Shown here: in pieces, positions 25,144 through 34,394 of the stretch | Position numbering within the stretch: position 1 is the stretch's first letter | Layout of the letters: every line of letters starts with the position of its first letter | Assembly (NCBI GenBank): GCA_029559155.1 | Contig: JAKQCM010000200.1 | Span: 1 to 47,882 of the forward strand | Direction of reading: 5' to 3' | Source: Chloroflexota bacterium | GTDB lineage: Bacteria > Chloroflexota > Anaerolineae > Promineifilales > Promineifilaceae | DNA length: 47,882 nucleotides | Notes under the pieces: model-generated | What the model was told of the DNA's origin: nothing | What the model saw: the letters and a program-made list of their open reading frames with translations, nothing else | Databases searched by the model: none | Made by a program: the position numbers and the translations under genes

Positions 25144-28100
25144 CTACTGGTTTTGCGTTTTGGGAAATGTCTCGATCACGGCCAACAACGCCTTCAGGCT
25201 GAGAGGCTTGCTTAAATAAGCGTCGGCTCCGGCGGCCAGACAGCGCTCGCGGTCGCCGGGCATTGCCAGAGCTGTCAGGGCGATGATGGGTAAAACGGCC
25301 GTTGCCTCATCCGCGCGCAGCCGTTTAATCGCCTGTAAGCCGTCCATTTCCGGCATCTGAATATCCATCAGGACCAGGTCCGGCTGCAAAGCCGCCTGCT
25401 CGATGGCTTCACGGCCGTTACGCGCCACCAATAACCGATACCCCTTCACGCGCAAATAATCGCCCACCGTCTCAATAAAAATCTCGTTATCTTCGGCCAA
25501 CAAAATGAGTTTGCCCTCTGTGGCCTGGACGGCCGTCGGCAGCTGCGCCGTTTCGTTTACCGGCCGGCCCAGCTTATCCGCCGGCTCCCACGGCAGCCTC
25601 ACCGCAAATCGGCTGCCGCGCCCCGTCTCGCTGGACAAGCTGACGCTGCCGCCGTGCAGTTCAGCCATGCGATACACCAGCGAGAGTCCCAGACCGGTGC
25701 CGTTATATTCCCGCGACAGGCGGCTGTCTAGCTGCACAAACGGCCGAAACAGCTTTTGCATATTCTCCGGGGCGATGCCAATGCCTTCGTCCCACACCAC
25801 AAAACACACAGCCTTTTGTCCCAGATCGCCTGTCACCTCCAGGCCAATGCGGCCGCCAACGGCCGTAAATTTCACCGCGTTACTCAATAAATTCACCAAA
25901 ATCTGCTTCACCCGCCGCTCATCGGCCCAAATAGTGGTCACAACCGGGTCTACAGACAAATCAACCTGCAATTCCTTTTTGTGCGCCTCTTGCCGGATAA
26001 AACGCAAGCTCGCCTGGCACACCTCCCGCACCGACACCGGCCCCGGCTCTAAAACCAGCTTGCCGGCCTCAATCTTAGACAGGTCCAAAATATCGTTGAT
26101 CAAATTCAGCAGGTGACGGCCGCTTTCCTCAATGCTGCGCAGCGACCGGCTCTGGTTGCCGTTCAGCGCGCCATACACGCCCTCCTGCAGCGCCTCGCCG
26201 ATGCCCAGCAGCGCATTCAGCGGTGTGCGCAGTTCATGGCTCATCGAAGCCAAAAATTCATCCTTCAACCGGTTGGCGCGCGCCAGTTCGGCATTTGCCG
26301 CGCTCAGGTCGGCGGTGCGCTCCGCCACATGCTGCGCCAGTTGGGCGCGTTCCGCCTGTAAGGCCGCCTCCGCTCGCAGCCGCTCTTCAATTTCGCGCCG
26401 CGCCTGTTCGTACAACCGCGCATTTTCGATGGCCGCCGCCGCCGGACCGGACAACAGCGTCAGCAGGCGTAAGTCGGCCTCGTCAAATGGCCCGGTCGCT
26501 TTGTTGATGGCTTCTATCGCGCCAATCGTCTGCCCCTTCACCTGAAGAGGCGCGCATAAAAGTGTGCGCGCTGTGAATTTGCTCATCTCGTCAAAATTGG
26601 GAAAGTGGCGCCGGTCGGCCTTGGCGTCGGTGATCAGCAGCGGTTCGCCATGCTCGGCTACCCAGCCCACAATGCCCTGGCCCAACGCCAGCCGCTTGCC
26701 GCGCACAAATTCGGCCGCCTGCCCAAACGCGGCGGCAAACCACAAATCGCCCTGCTCTCTATCCAATAGCACCACCGAGGTGGCATCTACGTCTAGCAGC
26801 CGCGTAGCCTGCGCCGTAACAATGGTTAACGTAGTTTGCAAATCCAGCGACGAGGTGACGGCGTGGCTGATCTGATTCAGGGTGGTCAATTCGGCGACGC
26901 GCTGTTGGAGGGTTTTGTACAGGCGGGCGTTTTGGATGGCGATGGCTGCCTGCCCGGCAAAGGCGGTCAGGCGCGTGGCGTGGGCCGGCTGGTAGAAGTT
27001 TGGCTGGCTGTAATTGAGCGCCAGAAAGGCGATCACTTCTTGTTGTACGGCGATGGGAATGCCCGCCCAGGAGCGCACGTGGGGCGATGCGTCAGCGCGT
27101 ACCCAATCGGGATCAGTGGAGATGTCGGGAATGACGAGGGGTTGGCCGGATCGGGCCATGCGCTGCAAGCTGGGCATGTCGGCGAGGGCAAAGCGGGTGG
27201 TGGGCGGGGTTTGGGAACGGCCGTATCCCCGCGTACACACAATGTCCACTTCCTGGCCGCGCAGCAGCATAACATTGGCCGTGTCATAAGGCACGACATG
27301 GGCAATCTGGTCCAGCAGCCGATCTAACAACTGGTCAAAATCCAACGTGGCGCTGAGGGCTGTGCCCACATCGCGCAGCGCTTCGGCCAGGCGGCGCTGT
27401 TCGTATTCAGCCCGCTCCGCCCGCTGCCGCTCGGCTATCTCTTGCTGTAAAGAATTGTTGGCCTGCTGCAATTGGGCGGCGCTGCCGGCCGCCTGCCGAA
27501 AGATAATGACAATACTGCTCATCAACCCGACCAATACGCAAAGATAACTTACTAGCTTCAAGGTTAAAGCGACTTCGAAGTAGGCGTCGAACAATTCGAC
27601 AGAGGAAAACATGAAAAATATCTGCCCGGAGAAGCTGAGAAGTAAGGCTACAACCAACCAGTGTTCGAAGGCGTCGTGCTGCCAATAGCCTTTGGCCAGA
27701 TAATTAACCAACGCCCAGAGGTAAAACGTGGTGGAGATAAATAGTTCGATGCGCGCCAGGGGCAGCGTGGGCGCGGCTTCGCTTTGAGCTACCAATACAA
27801 ACAGCAGCAAGTTAACCAGCGTGAGGCTGACTATGAGGATAAATAGGCGACGGCCGGTCATACGGCCGTACCACCCCGTTTCCACTTCCCGCCGCCACGT
27901 CAGCCAGCTGCCAAATATCAAAATCGAAAGAAACGTCGGTGACGTATTCCAAATCCAGTGCGGCGCATAATCTAGCCAGGGTAAAATATCGGCCAGATAC
28001 GGATAGATGGCCAGCACATGCAGGCCATCCAACAGCCCTGCTCCTACAAAGCCAACGCCAATAAACAAAAACACGTTGTCGCGGCGGGTGAAATAGCGCA

Positions 28101-28284
28101 CCAACGCCAACATCCCCACAAAACCGGCCAGCATGGCAGCCATAAACTCCAGCGTCATGTGTCGCGTCAGGTTGCCTTGCCAGGCGTCGGGCGGCAGCAA
28201 GAGGCGCGCTGCCGCCACCAGGACAAACAGTATCCCATAGATACGTATTCGGGTGGTTGCTTTGGTGGCTGAAGAAAATGACAT
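25144..28284 (-). CDS. Hybrid histidine kinase: multi-TM (MASE-like) sensor, two GAF domains, HisKA, HATPase_c, C-terminal REC
   Basis: About 7-8 N-terminal TM helices, GAF-type repeats (DVGTALSATLDFDQLLDRLLDQIAHVV; ISHAVTSSLDLQTTLTIVTAQATRLLDVDATSVVLLDRE), ASMSHELRTPLNALLGIGEAL, GIGIAPENMQKLFRPFVQLDSRLSREYNGTGLGLSL, LLAEDNEIFIETVGDYLRVKGY..LVLMDIQMPEMDG. Confidence 0.93.
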   Translation of the reverse strand: MSFSSATKATTRIRIYGILFVLVAAARLLLPPDAWQGNLTRHMTLEFMAAMLAGFVGMLALVRYFTRRDNVFLFIGVGFVGAGLLDGLHVLAIYPYLADILPWLDYAPHWIWNTSPTFLSILIFGSWLTWRREVETGWYGRMTGRRLFILIVSLTLVNLLLFVLVAQSEAAPTLPLARIELFISTTFYLWALVNYLAKGYWQHDAFEHWLVVALLLSFSGQIFFMFSSVELFDAYFEVALTLKLVSYLCVLVGLMSSIVIIFRQAAGSAAQLQQANNSLQQEIAERQRAERAEYEQRRLAEALRDVGTALSATLDFDQLLDRLLDQIAHVVPYDTANVMLLRGQEVDIVCTRGYGRSQTPPTTRFALADMPSLQRMARSGQPLVIPDISTDPDWVRADASPHVRSWAGIPIAVQQEVIAFLALNYSQPNFYQPAHATRLTAFAGQAAIAIQNARLYKTLQQRVAELTTLNQISHAVTSSLDLQTTLTIVTAQATRLLDVDATSVVLLDREQGDLWFAAAFGQAAEFVRGKRLALGQGIVGWVAEHGEPLLITDAKADRRHFPNFDEMSKFTARTLLCAPLQVKGQTIGAIEAINKATGPFDEADLRLLTLLSGPAAAAIENARLYEQARREIEERLRAEAALQAERAQLAQHVAERTADLSAANAELARANRLKDEFLASMSHELRTPLNALLGIGEALQEGVYGALNGNQSRSLRSIEESGRHLLNLINDILDLSKIEAGKLVLEPGPVSVREVCQASLRFIRQEAHKKELQVDLSVDPVVTTIWADERRVKQILVNLLSNAVKFTAVGGRIGLEVTGDLGQKAVCFVVWDEGIGIAPENMQKLFRPFVQLDSRLSREYNGTGLGLSLVYRMAELHGGSVSLSSETGRGSRFAVRLPWEPADKLGRPVNETAQLPTAVQATEGKLILLAEDNEIFIETVGDYLRVKGYRLLVARNGREAIEQAALQPDLVLMDIQMPEMDGLQAIKRLRADEATAVLPIIALTALAMPGDRERCLAAGADAYLSKPLSLKALLAVIETFPKTQNQ

Positions 28285-28667
28285 GATGATTCCCGTAAGC
28301 GCCGGCAGGAGCAAAGTACGCAGCTTCGCAACGGGGCCAAAATGCATCGAATGACCGGGTTTGTGCGGTAAGACTCCACACATCCGTGTTTGTGCAACTT
28401 ACGGGTTCATTGTATCCACTTATGAGGTTGGGCTTCGTGAAGGAGCCGTAGAAATAAAGTTTGTCTGAGGGCGTAACGGGGTGGAAAATATAGCCTATTA
28501 GTCCTATGCGCGCGCAAATTGCCCGCTGGATTGTGAATTAAAAGCGGTAAAGCCCAGAAGCCGCGTTTTTAAAAGAACGCGATTTTGGGAGTGAATTGGT
28601 TGATTTTGGTTAGGCGGTGATGGGAGACGGCCGTTGCCATCGCCGCCATCTGTTTCGTACAAAACAC

Positions 28668-28698
28668 TTGACTTGGAGCTAACTCTAAGTGGTAGACT
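28668..28698 (+). promoter_or_regulatory. MerR-family-type promoter/operator (TTGACT-19 bp-TAGACT with internal dyad)
   Basis: TTGACTTGGAGCTAACTCTAAGTGGTAGACT; dyad ACTTGGAG-CTAA-CTCTAAGT. Confidence 0.7.
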
Positions 28699-28951
28699 AT
28701 CCCTTGGAGGTGGTACGACAAAAAATCTCAGCGGCAAGTGAACAACGAGGGCTTTTAGAAGATGCGCTCCGCTGCTACGAAAAAATCAACCTGCCCTACC
28801 GGGCAATTGAACAGTTAGGAACGGAGGCAAAATAGCCTGCGAAACTGAAAAAGTGGCCCGATGGAGGCCGCCAGCTTACACCCATGTTGTTTTTCCGGGC
28901 GTTGTCAGGACGCCGATAATAGGTGGTTATACCGCATAAAGGAGATAAATC

Positions 28952-29835
28952 ATGCACATTGGCTTACAAATTCCGTCTTTTAAGTACCCTGGGGGAACGG
29001 CCGTTATCCGTCCGAAACTGAGAGAAATCGTCACCAGCGCCGAAGCGGCCGGTTTTTACAGCCTCTGGGTGATGGATCATTATTACCAAATCAAGGGGTT
29101 GTTCGGCGAAGCATATACCGACCCGATGCTGGAAAGCTATACCACACTAGGCTATTTGGCCGGACTCACTGAAAAAGCGTATCTCGGCGTCCTGGTCACG
29201 GGTGTGATTTATCGCCACCCGGCAGTGCTGATGAAGATGATAAACACGCTAGACATTCTGGCGGGCGGTCGTACCTATTTTGGCATTGGCGCGGCCTGGT
29301 ATGAAGATGAAGCCCTCGGTTTTGGCATTCCCTACCCATCCACCTCAGAACGCTTCGAGCAGTTGGAAGACAACCTGCAACTGGCGAAGGCCCTTTGGGC
29401 CAGTGACGAAATCGCCTTTGAAGGCCAACATTTTTCTGCGCCGGCGATCACCAACAATCCCCGCCCGCTCTCCACGCCACATCCGCGCATCATGATCGGC
29501 GGCACCGGCCCCAAAAAGACGCTGCGCATGGTGGCGCAATACGCGGATGCCTGCAACATCGGTGATTGGGTAGGCGCCGAAAACATGCAACAAGCGCTCG
29601 ACGCGCTCAAAGCACACTGCGAAAGGCTGGGGCGCGATTATGACACCATCGAGAAAACATCCCTTTCCACAGTAATCTTTCTGAAAAAGATACGGTAGAA
29701 AGTGTTACCAATCGCCTGCACCAACTGTCTAACATGGGCTTCACCCACGCGATTTTCAATATGCCAGATGTGTACAAAATCACCCCGCTGCAAACTTTTG
29801 CCAAAGAGATCATTCCGGCAGCCGCAGAACTTTAA
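28952..29835 (+). pseudogene. LLM-class F420-dependent oxidoreductase-like gene, apparently frameshifted near its 3' end
   Basis: ORF 28952-29698 (MHIGLQIPSFKYPGG...DTIEKTSLSTVIFLKKIR*) continues in another frame as LSEKDTVESVTNRLHQLSNMGFTHAIFNMPDVYKITPLQTFAKEIIPAAAEL* to 29835. Confidence 0.78.
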
Positions 29836-29855
29836 GCTGGCGCGGGCAGCAGAAT

Positions 29856-29887
29856 AGATTGGTCCAATCTCTAAGATTGGACCAATC
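29856..29887. repeat. Dispersed inverted repeat, copy 1
   Basis: GATTGGTCCAATC-TCTAA-GATTGGACCAATC: 13-bp perfect arms at 29857-29887; near-identical copy at 39988-40020. Confidence 0.92.
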
Positions 29888-29936
29888 GCACAAGTAAATT
29901 TTCAAAACGGTTTCTCGCCTATCATCCCCTTTACTT

Positions 29937-29949
29937 TATAATGAGTCCA
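29937..29949 (+). promoter_or_regulatory. -10 box TATAAT 6 nt before the ATG (candidate leaderless promoter)
   Basis: TATAAT-GAGTCC-ATG. Confidence 0.6.
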
Positions 29950-32576
29950 TGTCTAGCAATTTGTTACAAACGAAATTATATGTCCCCCGGTTACGGCCGT
30001 CTTTCATCCGCCGTCCGTCTCTCATCCAGGCGCTCAACGGTGGGCTGCGTCAGGGCGGGCAACTCACGCTCATCTCGGCTCCCGCCGGTTTTGGCAAAAC
30101 CACCCTGGTGACAGAATGGCTTGCCGGCTGCGAACGGCCGTCTGCCTGGCTCTCCTTAGACGAAAATGACGGCGACCTGCCCCGGTTTCTGACCTATGTT
30201 ATTGCCGCGCTGCAGCGCATTTTTCCGGGCTTGGGCGCAGACGTAACGGCCGTGCTGCAAGCCACGCCGCCGCCGCCAATCGAAACCAGCCTGGCCACCC
30301 TGCTCAATGAAATTGCCGGCCTGCCGGACCATTTTCTGCTCGTTCTGGACGATTACCACCTGGTTGAAGCGCCGGACGTTGACCAGGCCCTCGCCTTCCT
30401 GCTCGACCACCTGCCGCCGCAAATGCATCTGGTCATGACCACCCGCGAGGACCCCAATCTGCCGTTGGCCCGCCTGCGGGCGCGCGGCCAACTGACCGAA
30501 CTGCGAGCCGCCGACTTGCGGTTTACCATCGATGAAGCGGCGGCGTTTCTCCAGCAGGTGATGGGCCTGGAACTCTCGCCGGAAAACGTCGCCGCCCTGG
30601 AGGCGCGCACCGAAGGCTGGGCGGCCGGTTTGCAAATGGCCGCGCTGTCGATGCAAGGGCAGCAAGATGTCACCGGCTTTATTCAATCCTTCACCGGCGG
30701 CCACCGCTTTGTGCTGGATTATCTGGTGGAGGAGGTGCTGCACCAGCAGCCGGAGGGTGTGCAGCGATTTTTGTTGCAAACGGCCGTTCTCAACCAATTG
30801 ACCGGCTCCTTATGCGACGCCCTAACCGGCGGCAGCAACGGCCAGGAAATTCTGGAATCGCTGGAGCGGGTCAACCTGTTCCTCGTGCCGCTGGACAACG
30901 AGCGGCGCTGGTACCGCTATCACCACCTCTTCGCCGATTTGCTGCGGCAGCGGTTGCAGCTATCCCCCCCATCGGGGGGGAAAGAGGGGGGGATAGCCGC
31001 CCTGCACATCCGAGCCAGCCAATGGTATGAAGGCAATGGGCTGGAACTGGAAGCATTTCATCATGCAGCTATAGCCAATGACATTGAGCGTGCGATACGT
31101 TTGATCGAGGGTGAAGGTTTGCCCCTTTACTTTCGGGGCGAGGCGATTCCGGTGCGGCACTGGTTGGAATCTTTGCCAAAGGCCGAGTTTCAGACCCGAC
31201 CAGCGCTGTGGGTAACCTATGCCTCTGTGCTCACCCTCACTGGTCGCCTACACGGCAACATCGAAGAAATTCTGCAAGCGGCCGAAACGGCGCTGCAAGA
31301 CGCAGCGCCAGATGACAAAACAAACGATCTGCGCGGCCAGATTGCGGCCAACCGGGCGATGTTGGGCGTTGTCAAAAACGAGGTTGATAGAATTATCACC
31401 CAATCTCGGTTGGCGCTGGAACTGCTGTATCCTGACAATGCACCCATGCGCACCACCACAACCTGGACACTGGGCTATGCCTATCAAGTGCAGGGAAAAC
31501 GGGCGGCAGCCATCGAAGCGTATGCCGAAACCATCACCCAGAGCCAGAAATCGGGCAATATCATGACCGAACTGGCGGCCACGACTTGCCTGGGGCAAAT
31601 TCAGGAAACAGAAAATCAGATCCATCAGGCGACAGCATCATTCCAGCGTATCCTGGAACTGGTGGGTGACCCGCCGTGGCCGGCGGCTTGCGAAGCGTGT
31701 GTAGGGCTGGCCCGGATTCATTACCAGTGGAACGATTTGGCGGCGGCGGAGCGGTATGGGCAGCAGGGCCTGGCGTTGGCGCGGCGGTTGGAAAATGTGG
31801 ATACGCCCGCGGCCTGCGGTGTCCTGCTGGCCCGCGTGCAGCTGGCACAAGGGGAGGCGGAGGCGGCCTTAGCGACCCTGGCCGAAGCGGAGCAATTTGT
31901 GCAGCAGCATCATTTTAATCATCAGATGGGGACGATAACGGCCGTGCGCCTCCAAACGCTCTTGCACCAGGGCAATCTCACCGCCGCCGCCCAGTTAGCC
32001 GAGACGCATGATCTCCCACTCAGTCAGGCCCGCGTGAAGCTGGCGCAAGGCGACCCCACTGGGGCGCTGGCGGCGCTGGAACCGGTGCGCCGGCAGGCGG
32101 AGGCGAAAGATTGGGCGGATGAGCGGCTGCAAGTGCTGGTTTTACTGACGTTGGCTTATGACATGGCGGGCGATAGGGAAACGGCCGTGCAGTTATTGGG
32201 TGAAGCGCTGGCCCTGGCTGCCCCCGGCGGTCTGCTGCGCTTGTTTGTGGATGAAGGGCCGCCGATGGCGGCGCTCCTGCGCGATGCCGTGAAGCGGGGG
32301 ATCGCTCCGGTATTTGCGCAGCAGGTGTTGGAAGCATTTGGGGAAACGGCCGTTGCCCCACCACCCACCACTCAGCCCCTTCCTGATCCGCTGTCCGACC
32401 GGGAGCTGGACGTGCTCAAGCTGCTGGCAACCGCCCTCACCGGCCCGGAAATTGCCCGCGAGCTGATGATTTCCCTGAACACGATGCGCACCCACACGAA
32501 GAATATTTACTCGAAGCTGGGGGTGAACAGTCGGCGAACGGCCGTGCGCCGCGCCGCAGAACTCAATTTGTTATAA
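29949..32576 (+). CDS. MalT/LuxR-type ATP-dependent transcriptional regulator (NTPase + TPR + LuxR HTH)
   Basis: LISAPAGFGKTTLVTEWL Walker A, LLVLDDYHLVEAPDVD, C-terminal LSDRELDVLKLLATALTGPEIARELMISLNTMRTHTKNIYSKLGVNSRRTAV. Confidence 0.92.
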   Translation: MSSNLLQTKLYVPRLRPSFIRRPSLIQALNGGLRQGGQLTLISAPAGFGKTTLVTEWLAGCERPSAWLSLDENDGDLPRFLTYVIAALQRIFPGLGADVTAVLQATPPPPIETSLATLLNEIAGLPDHFLLVLDDYHLVEAPDVDQALAFLLDHLPPQMHLVMTTREDPNLPLARLRARGQLTELRAADLRFTIDEAAAFLQQVMGLELSPENVAALEARTEGWAAGLQMAALSMQGQQDVTGFIQSFTGGHRFVLDYLVEEVLHQQPEGVQRFLLQTAVLNQLTGSLCDALTGGSNGQEILESLERVNLFLVPLDNERRWYRYHHLFADLLRQRLQLSPPSGGKEGGIAALHIRASQWYEGNGLELEAFHHAAIANDIERAIRLIEGEGLPLYFRGEAIPVRHWLESLPKAEFQTRPALWVTYASVLTLTGRLHGNIEEILQAAETALQDAAPDDKTNDLRGQIAANRAMLGVVKNEVDRIITQSRLALELLYPDNAPMRTTTTWTLGYAYQVQGKRAAAIEAYAETITQSQKSGNIMTELAATTCLGQIQETENQIHQATASFQRILELVGDPPWPAACEACVGLARIHYQWNDLAAAERYGQQGLALARRLENVDTPAACGVLLARVQLAQGEAEAALATLAEAEQFVQQHHFNHQMGTITAVRLQTLLHQGNLTAAAQLAETHDLPLSQARVKLAQGDPTGALAALEPVRRQAEAKDWADERLQVLVLLTLAYDMAGDRETAVQLLGEALALAAPGGLLRLFVDEGPPMAALLRDAVKRGIAPVFAQQVLEAFGETAVAPPPTTQPLPDPLSDRELDVLKLLATALTGPEIARELMISLNTMRTHTKNIYSKLGVNSRRTAVRRAAELNLL
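30960..30996. repeat. G/C-run palindromic element inside a coding region
   Basis: CTATCCCCCCC-ATCGGGGGGGAAAGA-GGGGGGGATAG, read in-frame as LSPPSGGKEGGIA. Confidence 0.88.
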
Positions 32577-32582
32577 CGAACA

Positions 32583-33149
32583 TCAGCGAATTGCATAGCC
32601 ATGTAAAAACCACTCAATGTGCGCGGGTAAATCGATTGGCGGAATCGGTAAACCAGTTTCTGCCGAACGCAGCATGGTATTGACAATAACCGGTCCTAAC
32701 AGCGCGCCAACAACCAACAGCGGTTCGCCGGGTTGCAGCCTGCCTTCTTTTTGGTACTGCGCTACGATCTGCCCAAACCGTGATACCAGCATGAATGGTA
32801 CTTGCATCGCCTCTTGCAGCTCCGGATAACGCGCCACTTCCGCGAGGATCAGCATCATCAGCCCGCTCTGCCGGTGCGCCGCCTCCGCGTACATGCGCAC
32901 CATGCCCAATAAGTCAGCCGCCAGATCACCAGTGTAATCGATTGGGGTTTCCCCCTCTAGCGCTGCCCGTTCGTGCAACAGCGCGGCCGTCACCAGCTGC
33001 GCCTTGCTGCCGTACTTGCGGAAGAGGGTTACCTCATTGATATTGGCCGCTTCCGCAATGAGCTTTGTCGTCGCGCCCGCGTAGCCGTTTGCCAGCAGCA
33101 CATCCACCGTCTTTGCAAACACGTCTGCATCATCAATTTGCTTGGCCAT
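32583..33149 (-). CDS. TetR/AcrR-family transcriptional regulator
   Basis: DADVFAKTVDVLLANGYAGATTKLIAEAANINEVTLFRKYGSKAQLVTAALL HTH. Confidence 0.92.
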   Translation of the reverse strand: MAKQIDDADVFAKTVDVLLANGYAGATTKLIAEAANINEVTLFRKYGSKAQLVTAALLHERAALEGETPIDYTGDLAADLLGMVRMYAEAAHRQSGLMMLILAEVARYPELQEAMQVPFMLVSRFGQIVAQYQKEGRLQPGEPLLVVGALLGPVIVNTMLRSAETGLPIPPIDLPAHIEWFLHGYAIR

Positions 33150-33174
33150 GCCTGTATTGTACCGGCAATTTGAC

Positions 33175-33204
33175 TTCCAATGCAAGTATTGACTTGCATT
33201 GGAA
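33175..33204. promoter_or_regulatory. Operator 1 in the divergent tetR / Fe-S protein intergenic region
   Basis: TTCCAATGCAAGT-ATTG-ACTTGCATTGGAA, perfect 13-bp arms. Confidence 0.82.
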
Positions 33205-33217
33205 AGGCGGGTAAAAT
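33189..33217 (+). promoter_or_regulatory. Sigma-70-type promoter TTGACT-17 bp-TAAAAT
   Basis: TTGACT at 33189-33194 and TAAAAT at 33212-33217, overlapping both operators. Confidence 0.7.
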
Positions 33218-33235
33218 GCAAGTGATTACTTGCAT
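33216..33235. promoter_or_regulatory. Operator 2 (ATGCAAGT-GATT-ACTTGCAT)
   Basis: Perfect 8-bp arms with the same core TGCAAGT-N4-ACTTGCA as operator 1. Confidence 0.82.
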
Positions 33236-33264
33236 GAATCCGAGTACTGCGCAAGGAGGAACCT

Positions 33265-34332
33265 ATGTTGCGCGATCTCTTCAATACCATCATTCGCGGC
33301 AGTCGCGGTGGTGCGTTCAAACCGTCGTTGGACGGCATGTTGAACCAAATGGATGCCCACCTGGATAAGATCCCCAACTTGATCACGCCGGCGCTGCGGT
33401 CGCGTCCGCGCACCCCGTTCGACGATAATACGGTTACGCCGGGCGAGATGGCGATGCTCAACCTGTCGCCGCGAAACAAGCTGCGCGCCCTACAGAAAGG
33501 GGCGCCGTTGTTTCGTAACATGACTCGCGGGGCGAAGCTGTATGACGACGAGTTTCGACCCAAAGACGACACCGCTTCTCCTGATCTCATCGCCGAATTC
33601 GAAGCCCTCGCCCATTTTTTAGGCGCTGTCGATATTGGCTATGTCGAAGTCCCACGCTACGCCATCTTTCAAGAAAAAGGAATTCCCGCCCCTTACGCCA
33701 TCGTCTTCACCGTCGAAATGCGGCGGGAGCCAATCGAAACTGCGCCCAGCTTCGCCTGCCAGCTAGAGGTGATGGATGGCTATAAGCGTATGGCCGACAT
33801 CAGCCTGCGGCTTAGCTTCTGGCTGCGCGACCACGGCTATGCGGCCTATCCGGGCATGGCGCTCGGCGGCGTCACCGATTACCCCCATTTGGCGGAGTTG
33901 GCCGGATTGGGCGCTATCGGCTATCACGGCCTGCTGATTACACCGGGCGAAGGGGCGCGCGTGCGCATCAACACCATCTACACCAACATCAGCAATCTGC
34001 CGACGCTGGCGGCAACGGGTCGAGAAAATGAGCATCTCTGGGTGCGCGATTTCTGCGCCATGTGCCACAAATGCATCCGCCAATGTCCGGTGGACGCCAT
34101 TTTCGACACGCCGCAGCCGCGCGGTGACGGCGGTATGCAGACCATTGACCATGCCGCCTGCCGCGGCTATTTCCACCGCAACAACGGCTGCGCCGTCTGT
34201 CTGGCGGTCTGCCCGTTCAGCCACGCCGGCTACGACAAGGTACACGGCCGTTTCAAGGGCAATCCCGACGCGCCACAGTTCCGTATCCCGCTGCCGGTGG
34301 TTGACGCAGCGACCGACTTCGCATCCGTTTAA
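33265..34332 (+). CDS. 4Fe-4S ferredoxin-type protein, QueG/reductive-dehalogenase-like
   Basis: CAMCHKCIRQCPVDAIF and CAVCLAVCPFSHAGYDKVHGRF double 4Fe-4S motifs; MALGGVTDYPHLAELAGLGAIGYHGLLITPGEGARVRINTIYT. Confidence 0.8.
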   Translation: MLRDLFNTIIRGSRGGAFKPSLDGMLNQMDAHLDKIPNLITPALRSRPRTPFDDNTVTPGEMAMLNLSPRNKLRALQKGAPLFRNMTRGAKLYDDEFRPKDDTASPDLIAEFEALAHFLGAVDIGYVEVPRYAIFQEKGIPAPYAIVFTVEMRREPIETAPSFACQLEVMDGYKRMADISLRLSFWLRDHGYAAYPGMALGGVTDYPHLAELAGLGAIGYHGLLITPGEGARVRINTIYTNISNLPTLAATGRENEHLWVRDFCAMCHKCIRQCPVDAIFDTPQPRGDGGMQTIDHAACRGYFHRNNGCAVCLAVCPFSHAGYDKVHGRFKGNPDAPQFRIPLPVVDAATDFASV

Positions 34333-34381
34333 GCGATCACTGTGCTGAAGAACTCAACTTACTCTAAATGAACTTATCCTC

Positions 34382-34394
34382 TATAATGGCCCCA
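34382..34394 (+). promoter_or_regulatory. -10 box TATAAT 6 nt before the ATG (candidate leaderless promoter)
   Basis: TATAAT-GGCCCC-ATG, same spacing as the 29949 paralog. Confidence 0.6.

Noticed and set aside
25505-26116. Antisense ORF of 203 aa over the hybrid kinase
   Set aside because: GC-rich shadow ORF opposite well-supported HATPase/REC coding sequence.
28562-28581. CGCGTT-TTTAAAAG-AACGCG inverted repeat
   Set aside because: Only 6-bp arms; could be part of an intergenic repeat but not supportable from one copy.
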